Positions 1 to 11,526 of a DNA stretch of 22,896 nt are shown here, in pieces. The DNA comes from Physocladia obscura (Eukaryota > Chytridiomycota > Chytridiomycetes > Chytridiales > Chytriomycetaceae). The position numbers and the translations under genes are program-made. The stretch covers positions 1 through 22,896 of the forward strand of contig JADGJH010000135.1 in assembly GCA_027596945.1 (NCBI GenBank), read 5' to 3'. Each line of letters opens with the position of its first letter. Within the stretch, counting starts at the first letter, position 1. The notes beneath the pieces are model-generated. The model was not told the DNA's origin. It made no database searches and saw only the letters and a program-made list of their open reading frames with translations.

Positions 1-57
1 ACACACACTAAAAAAAACAAAAAAAAAAAACAAAACCAAAAAAAAAAAAAAAAAAAA
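1..57. repeat. A-rich low-complexity contig end
   Basis: The first 57 bases are a short (ac)n stretch followed by almost pure A with scattered C. No gene can be read in it. It lies directly downstream of the minus-strand stop codon at 69-71, so it is either the 3' flank of that gene or an assembly end in a homopolymer. Confidence 0.8.
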
Positions 58-68
58 GTATAGCACAT

Positions 69-2870
69 TTATTTTGAGTTTTTGACAATGCGTATTTGTT
101 CTTCAAAATCATCAATAGTTTCTTGCAACCGTTCAAGCTCGCAAAAATGCTCACTTTTGCAAGATAGCAAAACTGCTTCCGCCCTTTCCAGATCACGTTT
201 AATTCGTTCGAAGTTACTTACCATATTTTCCTTATCCACAGTCAAAATAGAAATTTCAGTTTGAAGTTCAGAAACTCGATCTTCCAGCCGTTTAATTTTC
301 CCTTTATACTTTTCCAACTTTTCGCGCAACGCATTCGTAGCATCGTCAATTTTAGAGTCACAATTGTCTTTAAAATCGCGTTCCATCTTTTTGATTTTCT
401 TGCGTAAACTCTTTTCTGCAATTACATCTGCCTCGTTAATTCGTTGCTGAAGCTGCAAAATCTCTGCCTCTAATTTTTCAATATGGTTGGCCAATTTCTC
501 TTGTTTACCCATATACCGAAGTTCTATCGAGGCAATTTCATCTGCATTACGATTCTCATATTCTGCGCGCGCTTGTTCAGACTCTCGAAGCGCCTGCAGC
601 TCCAGCGCAGATGTTTTTGCTATTGCCTGTTCTTGATTAGTTTTGACGCGTGCATCGAAATCGTCCTTGAGCTTTGTTTCCAGGGATTTCAATTTATGCT
701 GGTGGGCATCTCTTGTTGCAGCGAGCTGGGCGGCATTGGATTCTTTGAGTTGTTTGATTTCAACGTCGTATTTTTCGATGGTTAATACTGTTGATTCATG
801 CAGGCAGGCGATTTCGCGGGCCATTTTTCGTTCAGATTTTTCCATCGCTTTAAGTTTCACTTGTGCTTCTTTTGCAGCCGCTGAGAGTGTTGAAAAATCT
901 TCCGTGATTTTTTGATGTATGTTTGCGAGGTTGTTGATTTTATCGCGAAATTTTTGGGGAGTGAATTGATCGATGGAAACTTGCTCTTTGTCGTTGATGT
1001 CGCTGTCTGGGGTATTGGGGCCTGATATTGCCGGTAACTCTATCCATATTGTTTTTATTACCATTTCGGCTTCTTTTAATGCACTAATCTCGGACTTTGC
1101 ATCGTTCAACTCTCTATTTTTCACTTCTTGCTCTGTCGTCATTTCATGAAGTTGACGACGCAACAGAAGTCGCGCAGATTCAGCTTTCGCGCTTGCATCT
1201 TCAAACTCACGCCTTAATAATTCCATCCCTTCGTTTTGCTCTTTCAATTTCAATTCAAGTTTTTCTACCCGTTTTTTCAGTTTTCGTTCTTGTTCAGCTG
1301 CAGTCACAGCGGTAGAATCAATTAACGCTTCAGTTTCCAGTAATTTTTGCTTCATTACAATTGCTGTTTCGTCATCATTTTCCTTTTTTTGCAGCTTTTT
1401 TTTTAGGGTCAATATCAGTTCGTCTTTTTCCTGTATTAGGGCTGTGTTTTCAATGAGTTGTATTTGCGAATCCTGTAGTTTTCGAGTAAGGTTGGAAATT
1501 TCAGATTTTAATAGCCTGCTGCTCCTGCTACTACTCCTACTGATTGTGCTTCCATCCCAATTCGAAATATTGGATTCTATTTTTGGATTTGTATCTGTAC
1601 TCGCAGCGTATTCATTGTCGCTTTTTTCCAAAGAAATTGTGGTATCACGTATTTCTTGCTGCTCGAGTTTTGGTGTGTCCTGTTCAAGAGATTGGTTTGT
1701 CAAACAAAAATGAAAATCACATAATTTTATTTACCGATTCCGACACCTGGATTCTGTTTGCATTGTATTCATTTTTTGCAATGTCATAAGTTTTTGAAAT
1801 TGATGGAGAAATATTCCCCGATTTCGATGAAATTATTTGATTCTTGGATTCAGTGTCAGTAAGACGATCGGTATAGCTAGTAACACCGTCGCCACAACTA
1901 TTGTAGCTTCTAATTACCTCATTTGAATGATCAAGAGCCTTATCCCTCTTATTGTGTGCAAGGCTCGCATTTCGTGGTGGTCGCACTTTGACAGAAAGGA
2001 TATCCTCGGAGCTTGTCTTTGTTGCTATTCGAGGCCGAGATGGCAATACCTTTCCTTGTCTTTGCTGAAATAACAATCCATTATTGTATTTCTCACTTTC
2101 GCTTATCTCAACCTGTACAGTTGGGGTTGGTGGCAATTTTCGCGTGTTAGGACTGGTATCTCCAAATCGATGCAATTTCCCTGTGTTTTGAATTGATTGT
2201 TGACCCTCTTCTTCCTCAATACCGTCTTTCTTATTGCGAGTCTTTTTAAACGGATTTAGATTTCCAAAAGTGTTGATTTCTTGCCGCAATCGTGTCGTTG
2301 ATGAAGTCGTCACAGTTGTTGCTGCCACTGTTTTCGCTGAAGAATTTGAGTTCGTTGATGACGATTTTGTTCGTTTTGGGATTTCGGGTGGATTGTTGCT
2401 TGATGTATTACTTGAATTTGAAGCTTCGGAATGTGTGCGAGAGGATTTACGTGAAGAAATTATGATTGAACCTTGAGAGATTCCTTTTTTTGGTTGTGGT
2501 CCGTGTTTACTACTCTGATAAATAAAAATTAAATAAAAATATTAAAAAATAAAAAATAAAAAAGTAAAAATTCACCGCCATAATTGTTGGATTTGAAGAA
2601 TTTTTTTCTTGTTGAGGATGTAAGTATTCATGCGATTGCGTTTGAAGCTTTGGACTTGAGACAGTATTTTTTTCCTCTGAAACCAAAGACGAATGATATT
2701 GAAATTCCGACGCGTTTTCAAAATCTGAATAGAGCTGTCATGTTTTTTTGTATGTTTTTTCAGAAAGAAAAAAAAAGGATAAGAGCAATTGTTAGATTCT
2801 CTTCATTCCGTTTATTCACACTCACACTGTCAAAAGATTGCGCCTTTTTGGCTCGTATTTTGCCTTCCAT
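69..2870 (-). CDS. Long coiled-coil protein, four exons, 864 aa, family unknown
   Basis: I assign four exons on the minus strand: 2870-2826, 2734-2576, 2514-1735 and 1679-69. The introns (2735-2825, 2515-2575, 1680-1734) are all GT-AG and phase 0; the first has donor GTGAGT. The joined frame gives 864 residues from the ATG at 2870 (start MEGKIRAKK) to TAA at 69. Residues 1 to about 380 are rich in Ser, Asn, Thr and Lys and look disordered. From about 382 to the end the protein is a nearly continuous coiled coil of charged heptads, broken around residues 538-575 by a Pro/Gly/Asp-rich segment. There is no signal peptide, membrane segment or catalytic motif. The architecture fits a cytoskeletal, centrosomal or scaffold protein, but coiled coils attract false matches, so I name no family. 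The first exon is short and rests on the strong donor and the clean phase. Confidence 0.82.
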
Positions 2871-2928
2871 TATAAAGAAATGCTGGACAGAAAAACGAAA
2901 GAATCACAAACTTAGAAACAAAGAAGCT

Positions 2929-3552
2929 TTATTCCAAATCTACAACATGAATAACATCAAATTTCGAGTCGAAAATTAGCGGATCACGAGCAAGCATACA
3001 AATATTCTCAACGCGAAAAGAAAAACCGTATGACAGCCATTCCTTGACATTTTTGATTTTGGCCTCAATGAGATCAGCAGAAGTCTGACCTAGAGTTATA
3101 GTTGGGTGGTATGCGGATCGACAAGCGAGCTCGGGCAAACAACGCCTGATTGCCGCATCGAGAAGCTGCAGCTTGGCGTCGTTTTTGGGCTTCAAAAAGT
3201 AGACATGGGTTTGCGAACCGGCAGGAACGTACTGTTCCAGGGAGTGCTCGTCGAAGGCAAGGTCGAAGGGGCCGAAGCCGCGCAGGACATACTGCAGGCG
3301 CGCGTAAACATCAGCAAAGGCGGCGTGCGTCGCAAATGGAAAGCGTAAGTTGACGTGGGCCGGCCAGCGCGGACAGCCCGTGTCTTCGCCAGTCCGCACC
3401 ACATCCACGCGTTGCCCAACGCCGCGCGGCAGAAGAATCACAAGTGCCGTCGTACGGCTGCCCTCCAGCTGCACCGGCTTAACCACAGCCGCCACTAGTG
3501 CCTGTGCTTTACGCTTGCCATTCCGTCTGACCCGTATTGTTTTGGCCACCAT
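2929..3552 (-). CDS. 2H phosphoesterase (2'-5' RNA ligase/LigT-like), 207 aa
   Basis: This is a single-exon gene. I start it at the ATG at 3550-3552; the frame stays open for ten more codons upstream but has no ATG there. Two spaced histidine motifs mark the 2H superfamily: PAHVNLRF with the histidine at about residue 66, and HPTITLG with the histidine at about residue 149. In this superfamily the two His-x-Thr/Ser-x motifs sit in a pseudo-twofold active site that hydrolyses 2',3'-cyclic or 2'-5' phosphoester bonds. The first motif has Asn where Thr or Ser is usual. The N-terminus is basic (RVRRNGKRK), which could help nucleic-acid binding or nuclear targeting; this is inference. The length of about 200 residues is normal. 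The substrate cannot be told from sequence. Its stop codon lies 58 bp before the start of the next minus-strand gene, and its start lies 38 bp from the divergent FKBP gene. GC content and CG frequency are higher than in its neighbours. Confidence 0.78.
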   Translation of the reverse strand: MVAKTIRVRRNGKRKAQALVAAVVKPVQLEGSRTTALVILLPRGVGQRVDVVRTGEDTGCPRWPAHVNLRFPFATHAAFADVYARLQYVLRGFGPFDLAFDEHSLEQYVPAGSQTHVYFLKPKNDAKLQLLDAAIRRCLPELACRSAYHPTITLGQTSADLIEAKIKNVKEWLSYGFSFRVENICMLARDPLIFDSKFDVIHVVDLE

Positions 3553-3590
3553 CGAATTCCAATTTGAAGCAATTTGAACCAAAAGGAAAG
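3553..3590. promoter_or_regulatory. 38-bp divergent intergenic gap (shared promoter)
   Basis: Only 38 bp separate the start codon of the minus-strand 2H phosphoesterase (3552) from that of the plus-strand FKBP gene (3591). At least one of the two promoters must overlap the 5' part of the opposite gene, or both use one bidirectional core promoter. I see no TATA box or other named element in the gap. Confidence 0.55.
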
Positions 3591-4595
3591 ATGGATCGTA
3601 TGCATCACAGTGCCAGTGTCAGCACCAGCACCAGGATCGGCATCAGCAATCCAACCTCGGCGTCTTCGTTTGACCAAAGGAGGAACCTGCGTCCGGCGAA
3701 TCCCTATGCTGAAATCAACAATCAAAACGACCCAGACTACACTCAAAGAACAAGAGTCCCGCGATATCCGCCACACCACGAACCAAAGCCGGTTCAGCAA
3801 GTCAATTCGTCTAAAAAGTCCCGCAAAACTTTCATCGTCACAGCGGTGATTGTAGCCGTTGTAGCTGTTGCTGCCATTGTTGCCGGCGTTGTTGTCTTTG
3901 TCGTCCATCCAGGCCAAAGTTCAGCAAGTTCATTGGTATCGTCTTCTACTGCACCGCTCTCATCTGTAACAGCGAATAATACGGCAACTTCTGCGTCTTC
4001 ATCAACAAACTCATCCCTGATTATTATTGATTCGAATGTTTCCAAACTGATCATCACACCCGGCGATGGTGTGACGTTTCCCAAAACGGTAACTTCCTTG
4101 TATAAATCGTTTATTTTTTCTCATTGATTTACATTTATAGAATGACACCGTTCATGTGAATTGTGAGCGGAATTTACCCTTTTTTTTGTTTTTTTCCTGT
4201 AAACTCATACACGCATGTATACCACTGCAATAGATATTGGAATGGTAATGGTATGCATTCAATGACGTTCTTTTAAACTTTTTGTTTTCTGGCAGTTTGT
4301 TAACGGCACTATATTTGACGAAAATACAAGCCAGAGCTCCCCATTCTCAACGAAAATTGGCGTAGGCCGTGTCATTCCTGGATGGGATATCGGTGTGCCT
4401 ACAATGAGTTTGAAAGAAGTTTCGATTCTCTATATCAAATCGTGAGTAAAAATAATACAATTAAGCCACAAAACCAAGTTAGACATCCCTTTTTTTAAAT
4501 TCAGAGTGGACGCGTATGGAGAAGCAGGGGCGCCGCCATTAATTCCACCAAACACGGATCTTAATTTTAAAGTGACACTTTTGGGCATCAATTGA
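3591..4595 (+). CDS. Membrane-anchored FKBP-type peptidyl-prolyl isomerase, 255 aa
   Basis: There are five exons: 3591-4088, 4141-4162, 4234-4244 (11 nt), 4296-4441 and 4505-4595, with GT-AG introns at 4089-4140, 4163-4233, 4245-4295 and 4442-4504. The protein catalyses cis-trans isomerisation of prolyl bonds. Residues 1-80 are polar. Residues 81-105 form one strongly hydrophobic membrane helix preceded by KKSRK. Residues 106-155 are Ser/Thr-rich with several N-x-S/T sites, and residues 156-255 form the FKBP domain. Aligned to FKBP12, the pocket residues are present: Tyr174 (YIGM), Phe184-Asp185, Phe194, Val203-Ile204, Trp207, Tyr230 (DAYG) and Phe247. The basic flank before the helix and the possible glycosylation sites after it suggest a type II protein with its catalytic domain in the ER lumen or outside the cell; this is inference. 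The stop codon is 5 bp from the stop of the convergent F-box gene. Confidence 0.9.
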
Positions 4596-4600
4596 ATTTT

Positions 4601-5674
4601 TTAAAGCCACGCCGAATAGTCAAAATTTAAACGCGTTCTGCAATCCCTGCAATCCACACATAAAAACTCTGTCTCTCTCCGTCTACCTACACCACCACCG
4701 CCAAAACCATCACCATATCCCGTAACCCCTAATTGCCATTCCTCGAGCTCTCCGCATCCCGCACAGGCAACTGTCTTACATGACGAACACGTTAAAGTCC
4801 GCCCAACAACGCCACCATCACTGCCACAGCTTCCATACACTACCGGCGGAATCCAAACTCCCATATTTTCTCCATTGATACTCAACGTAAATTTAGAAGT
4901 TATTAAAAAGTCTGGGTAGATTAGTGGTGGCGGAAAACAACCAAGACAAAGTGTCGCGGAACAATTTGGGCATGGGTCTGTACAGTCGCGACAGCGTTTG
5001 CAGAAACGTCCTTCGCAACCGACGCATGTTGGAGAAAGCGTTGATTGTCGTTGTTTTTTCCCTTGAGTACGCGACATGAAATTTAAAGGTTGGAAACAGC
5101 AGAGTGGACGCCTCCGGAGAAAAGCAGTTGCTGAAGCGGTCCAGTCGTTTATGGGCCGGGTAGTGAGAACAATTTTTTTCGCGACAGCTGTCGATATAAT
5201 TTGACGTTCAACATCCACAACGAACGTGGACAACAAGTCGCCAGTGCAACAGCGCAAACATAGTAGCGGATTCGGTGTTGTATGATGCCGCGATACGTAT
5301 TGTTTTTGGCTTTGATCTGCAGCTCCGACAGCTGAAATCAAAAGAGCAAGCCAATCGACGCTGATGTTTATGATTGTCGCTTTACTGGCCGTGGTATTGG
5401 CTTTCATGTCTACCGATGCATTGCGATCGGTGATCGCTTCACTCCCACTGGTGCTGAGAATTCTGCCAAGCAGTTCGTTAACATCCATTCCCAACTGCGC
5501 AAGTGCCATTGATTGGAGCCGATGTTGATGTATTGCTGATCCGCCCACACGCTCCAGTAGTTTTTGATTGGCATACAGAACATGTAGAACATCGTGTGAA
5601 TTGGCTCGTCCACCGCGCAAAAGATGTTCAAATATTTCGAGCTGGAGTTCCAGAGGAAATGACGGCACAGACAT
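4601..5674 (-). CDS. F-box protein with C-terminal cysteine clusters, 357 aa
   Basis: This is an intronless gene from ATG 5674 to TAA 4601. Residues 4 to about 45 match the start of an F-box (FPLELQLEIFEHLL), the segment that binds Skp1 in SCF ubiquitin ligases. The middle part has no recognisable fold. The C-terminal half holds many paired cysteines: LCLRCC, CVGC, CKRCRDC, CPNC, CLGC, CSSCKTVACAGC and CVDCRDC, arranged like zinc-binding knuckles. Two Gly-rich runs interrupt this part near the end. A substrate adaptor whose zinc-binding part recognises the target is a reasonable inference. The exact zinc fold (RING-like, treble clef or other) cannot be assigned by eye. It lies downstream of RPS5 on the same strand, 123 bp away, and its 3' end abuts the FKBP gene. 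Confidence 0.68.
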   Translation of the reverse strand: MSVPSFPLELQLEIFEHLLRGGRANSHDVLHVLYANQKLLERVGGSAIHQHRLQSMALAQLGMDVNELLGRILSTSGSEAITDRNASVDMKANTTASKATIINISVDWLALLISAVGAADQSQKQYVSRHHTTPNPLLCLRCCTGDLLSTFVVDVERQIISTAVAKKIVLTTRPINDWTASATAFLRRRPLCCFQPLNFMSRTQGKKQRQSTLSPTCVGCEGRFCKRCRDCTDPCPNCSATLCLGCFPPPLIYPDFLITSKFTLSINGENMGVWIPPVVYGSCGSDGGVVGRTLTCSSCKTVACAGCGELEEWQLGVTGYGDGFGGGGVGRRRETEFLCVDCRDCRTRLNFDYSAWL

Positions 5675-5725
5675 TTTATTTTAGAATAGGCTTAAAAGGA
5701 ACAATGATATGAAAATAATCGACCC

Positions 5726-5731
5726 TTTATT
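5726..5731 (-). terminator. Polyadenylation signal AATAAA for RPS5
   Basis: The minus strand reads AATAAA here, 67-72 nt after the RPS5 stop codon and about 52 nt before the start codon of the downstream F-box gene. Its position and exact match make it the likely RPS5 poly(A) signal. Confidence 0.6.
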
Positions 5732-5797
5732 TAAGGTTTAATGTACCCTTAAAGCACCACACAACCCACATCCAGCAGTGAAAACAAATAATTTTTT

Positions 5798-6541
5798 TTA
5801 ACGGTTGGACCTGGCGACACGCTCAAGTTCATCCTTCTTCTTGATTGCGTAAGAGTTGGAAGATCCCTTCGCGGCGTTGATCAATTCATCAGCAAGGCAT
5901 TCGGCAATAGTCTTGCTGTTTCTGAAGGCAGCCTCACGAGCACCAGTGGTGAGAAGAGCAATAGCCTGGTTGACACGTCTCAATGGAGAGACATCAACAG
6001 CTTGACGACGGACAGTTCCTTGGGAACCAATACGGGTCGAATCTTCACGTGGACCAGTGTTAATGACGGCATCAACAAGAACTTGGATTGGGTTCAAGTC
6101 GGAGAGAAGGTGAACAATTTCCAATGCATGCTTGATAATACGCACAGTCATAAGCTTCTTTCCGTTGTTACGTCCGTGCATCATCAGAGAGTTGGCAAGA
6201 CGCTCAACAATTGGGCATCTGCTCTTACGGAAACGCTTGGTTTGGTAACGGCCAGCAGTGTGTGGGAGGTACACTGGGGTGATGGTGATGTAATCCTAGA
6301 TATTTTTTTCGAATTGAGCTCCTATTCGCGGTGCTAGAATATACCAGTCGAAACTTACAACAAGGGCCATGTCTTTGACTTCAACGTCGTCGAAACTGCA
6401 AAACAGGGAAGAAGGAATTGGTAGAAGGATTTTTGAATTTCGATTAATACGCGAGATATAATAGACTTGCGAAACTCACGTCCACTTGTTGAAGAGCTTG
6501 GTTTGGGCAGCTGAAGCCTCCAAGACAATAGTGTCAGCCAT
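5798..6541 (-). CDS. RPS5: 40S ribosomal protein S5 (uS7), 198 aa
   Basis: There are three exons on the minus strand: 6541-6480, 6395-6359 and 6295-5798, with GT-AG introns at 6396-6479 (donor GTGAGT) and 6296-6358 (donor GTAAGT). The protein is uS7, which lies in the head of the small ribosomal subunit near the E-site and contacts the exiting mRNA and tRNA. The conserved core is easy to recognise: [61 protein letters not shown] and the C-terminal [20 protein letters not shown]. The length is close to that of animal S5. The N-terminus is short ([10 protein letters not shown]). The codons differ from those of the nearby transposon block and are typical of a highly expressed gene. An AG acceptor ends only 3 nt before the ATG, which suggests an extra intron in the 5' UTR. 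Confidence 0.97.
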
Positions 6542-6896
6542 GATCTGCAAGTGATTATGTTAATGAACATGCTCAAGTCAGCATCTAAACTGCAATGATT
6601 GAAGGCCTGGATATCATCTCAATTCAGCCACAACCGACATACAATATTCATATCATGATGAATAAAGCAGTATGATTCGTTCGGCAGAATTCGCAAGTTA
6701 TATGATGGGTGTAGAATGGGGATGGGATGGACTGATCGGTGGGTGCACATGCCAACTCACGATTTTTTGGAAAAGGAAATTACGAAATTTGGAGTCCTTG
6801 CAGATTTCAGTTGGCACCTGCTTCGTCTCTGATCGTTTCGTATTGCTTTTGCATTGTGTCTACAGTTGGGAGTGTATCAAAATAATATCAGCAAAG
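6542..6896. promoter_or_regulatory. RPS5/DDX42 divergent intergenic region with a probable RPS5 5'-UTR intron
   Basis: These 355 bp lie between the divergent start codons of RPS5 (6541) and DDX42 (6897) and hold no gene I can support. On the minus strand CTTGCAG ends 3 nt before the RPS5 ATG, and a strong donor GTGAGT lies at 6755-6760, so positions 6545-6760 could be a 216-nt 5'-UTR intron. Such introns are common in ribosomal protein genes. I looked for a box C/D snoRNA in it and found no exact C box. That leaves about 136 bp (6761-6896) for the two transcription starts. Confidence 0.5.
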
Positions 6897-9212
<2,316 letters not shown>

Positions 9213-9322
9213 AGCTTGGATTTCATTGCTTTTTCTTTCATCCAATCAAATTATTCCAACTTTTTCCTACGAAGAAATACTATCCGAAGAAAACGTCAAG
9301 TAATCGCAGTTTTTTTGGCCAA

Positions 9323-11313
9323 ATGAAGCTCAACGTGTCATTGGTTGCGTTAATTCTCTCCGTCTGCATTGGCGTTGGGGCAGATTCAGCGCCAAAGAAA
9401 ACAACGAAAGAACTTCTGGACGAAGCAAAAGTGTTTTTGACTGCAGGCCAAGTCAATGATGCGCTGACAGCATTTGATCTGGCAATAGGTTTGTGTTACA
9501 AGTGGCATACGTACTGAAGATGTGACTATATTCCCTTCCCATAAACAGAACAGGATCCAACAAACTATATGGTTTTGTTCCGAAAAGCCGCTGCGCAATT
9601 AAGTATCGGACGGTTGAACCAAGCTCTCCGAGATTTCGACTCTGTGTTAAAGATTCGGCCAGATTTTGACCAGGTTTAATCAAGATTATATTGTAAAGTA
9701 TGATTAAATATAAGTTTCTTGCAAGGCGTTGATTCAACGTGGAAAAATCTATTTGAAAGATTGCAAAATCGATGAAGCTCTCCAAGACCTCAGAAAATAT
9801 TCACAGTCGAATCTAAAAGATGAAGAAGTTGTTGAAATCGTGAGTTTATATATATCTGCAATTATTATTTATTCTTCGAATGCAGATCAAGGAAGCAGAA
9901 ACAGCCCGACTGGATCGATTGACTGTCGACAACCTCATTCAAACAAAGCAATATGAACCAGCCCTTGAAACTCTTTCGCGACTAGTTCAAGTTTGCCCAC
10001 TTTATGTCGATCATAGAATCAAACGAGCTGAAATTTATATAGCAACAAACGACATGGTCATGGCCGCTGGCGATTTGAGGTAAACAACACATTCTGTCGA
10101 AGACAAATTTTTTAATCTATCTGTCCTATTTTTTCAGTCGAGTTGCTACAATTAAGCCAACGACAGATATTTTACATCGTCTTGCGACACTTCGAATTAA
10201 AATGGGCGAAGTGACTGATGCAATGGCTTCTATTAAAGATTGTATGAAGCATGACCCCGAACATAAGGCATGCAAAAAAGTTTTCAAACAACTGAAAGCA
10301 CTTGATAAAGCGTATCAAAAAGTCGACAAGATGTTCAATGTGTCGAGGTGGAAAAGTGCAGTCACTGAACTTTTCGCAGAGAAAGTTGGATATATGGCAT
10401 TAGCAGAAGAAACTGAGTCAGACTCAATTCGCGTTAAAGGGTACTGGATTGCTTGCAAATCATATTATGAGGTGAATATTAAAATTCACAAATAATTATA
10501 ACTTTTTTTAACAAACCTGTTTTGAAAACTTAACTCCAGTTAAACAAACCTTCTGAAGCCGAAGAATACTGCACCAAAACGATTGAACTCGACTCGTCAA
10601 ATTCCGAAGCTCTCTATTTCCGTGGTGAATTAAGACTTAAAAAGGACGAATTCGAGGAAGCTGTGAGAGACTTTGAGAACGCGCGCAATGTCAATCAGCA
10701 AGACCGTCGAATTTTGGAAGCGTATGAAAAGGCGAAAAGATTGCTTGAGCAATCCAAAAAGAAAGATTATTACAAAGTTTTAGAAGTTCCGCGATTGGCA
10801 AGTAAAAAAGAAATTAAAAAGGCCTATCGAAAACTGGCACAGCAATGGTTTGTTCAATATTCAACTTTCGTAAGGTTTTTTTAAATTTTTTTAAAATACT
10901 TTAGGCATCCTGATAAATATGTTGGGGAATTGACCAAGGACCAAGTTCTTGAAAAAATGAGTGCAATCAACGAAGCATATGAAGTTTTAAGCGACGACGG
11001 TGAGACTCTGTGTACTCATGATTAAATCTTTCCGCTCAGGCTCTCTAATTTGTGGTGGTTTTAATTGATATTTTCTTTCATTTTAGAGAAGCGCCAACAA
11101 TTCGACAATGGAGTTGATCCCAATGTAAGAGGAAACAATACAGAAAATATTTCATTGTTCAGTCAAATTTACAGTCCTTTTCTTTCTTTCTTTCAGGAGC
11201 AACAACAACAGCATCATCATGGCGGAAACCCAATATTTTTTCAAGGTGGCTTTCCTGGTGGAGGATTCCCTGGAGGATTTGGTGGTGGACAGCAGTTCCA
11301 CTTTAACTTTTAA
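9323..11313 (+). CDS. DNAJC3: DNAJC3/P58IPK-type ER-lumenal TPR and J-domain co-chaperone, 496 aa
   Basis: There are nine exons: 9323-9488, 9549-9673, 9726-9839, 9886-10079, 10138-10471, 10540-10847, 10905-10999, 11087-11124 and 11197-11313. All introns are GT-AG, 46-87 nt, and every phase agrees. Residues 1-20 (MKLNVSLVALILSVCIGVGA) form a clear signal peptide. Tetratricopeptide helices fill residues 25 to about 375. The J domain follows at about 387-456, opening with KKDYYKVLEV and carrying the HPD motif at 415-417 that stimulates Hsp70 ATPase. The tail is Gln/His- then Gly/Phe-rich and ends FHFNF, as in animal P58IPK, with no KDEL. The family works in the ER lumen, delivering unfolded clients to BiP, and is induced by the unfolded protein response in animals. 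The total length agrees with the roughly 500-residue animal protein. Confidence 0.95.
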
Positions 11314-11318
11314 ATAAA
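11313..11318 (+). terminator. Polyadenylation signal AATAAA overlapping the DNAJC3 stop
   Basis: AATAAA begins on the last base of the TAA stop codon of DNAJC3. It is the only exact match close downstream, so the 3' UTR is probably very short. Confidence 0.5.
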
Positions 11319-11526
11319 GACTTCCCATATTTTTTGCGTTTTGCTGGAATTATTCTAGCAAATGTGTTGAAATCTGTCAATTTCGGGTGAGATTTTTTTT
11401 TTCTTGCAAAAAATAAGTTGTAGCCAACTTCAAATTAAGTTTGGGTTAGACAAGTTTCAAAACGTTTTCTTTACAGTGAATCACAAAAATGATTGATGAA
11501 GAAATAAAAGGAAGAACTTTCAAGAA

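Noticed and set aside
1..57. Poly(A) tail, suggesting a cDNA or processed transcript
   Set aside because: The neighbouring gene is on the minus strand and retains introns, so this is genomic low complexity, not an mRNA tail.
6545..6760. Box C/D snoRNA inside the RPS5 5'-UTR intron
   Set aside because: CTGA boxes and ATGATA-like words occur, but there is no exact RTGATGA C box with a terminal stem, so it cannot be supported.
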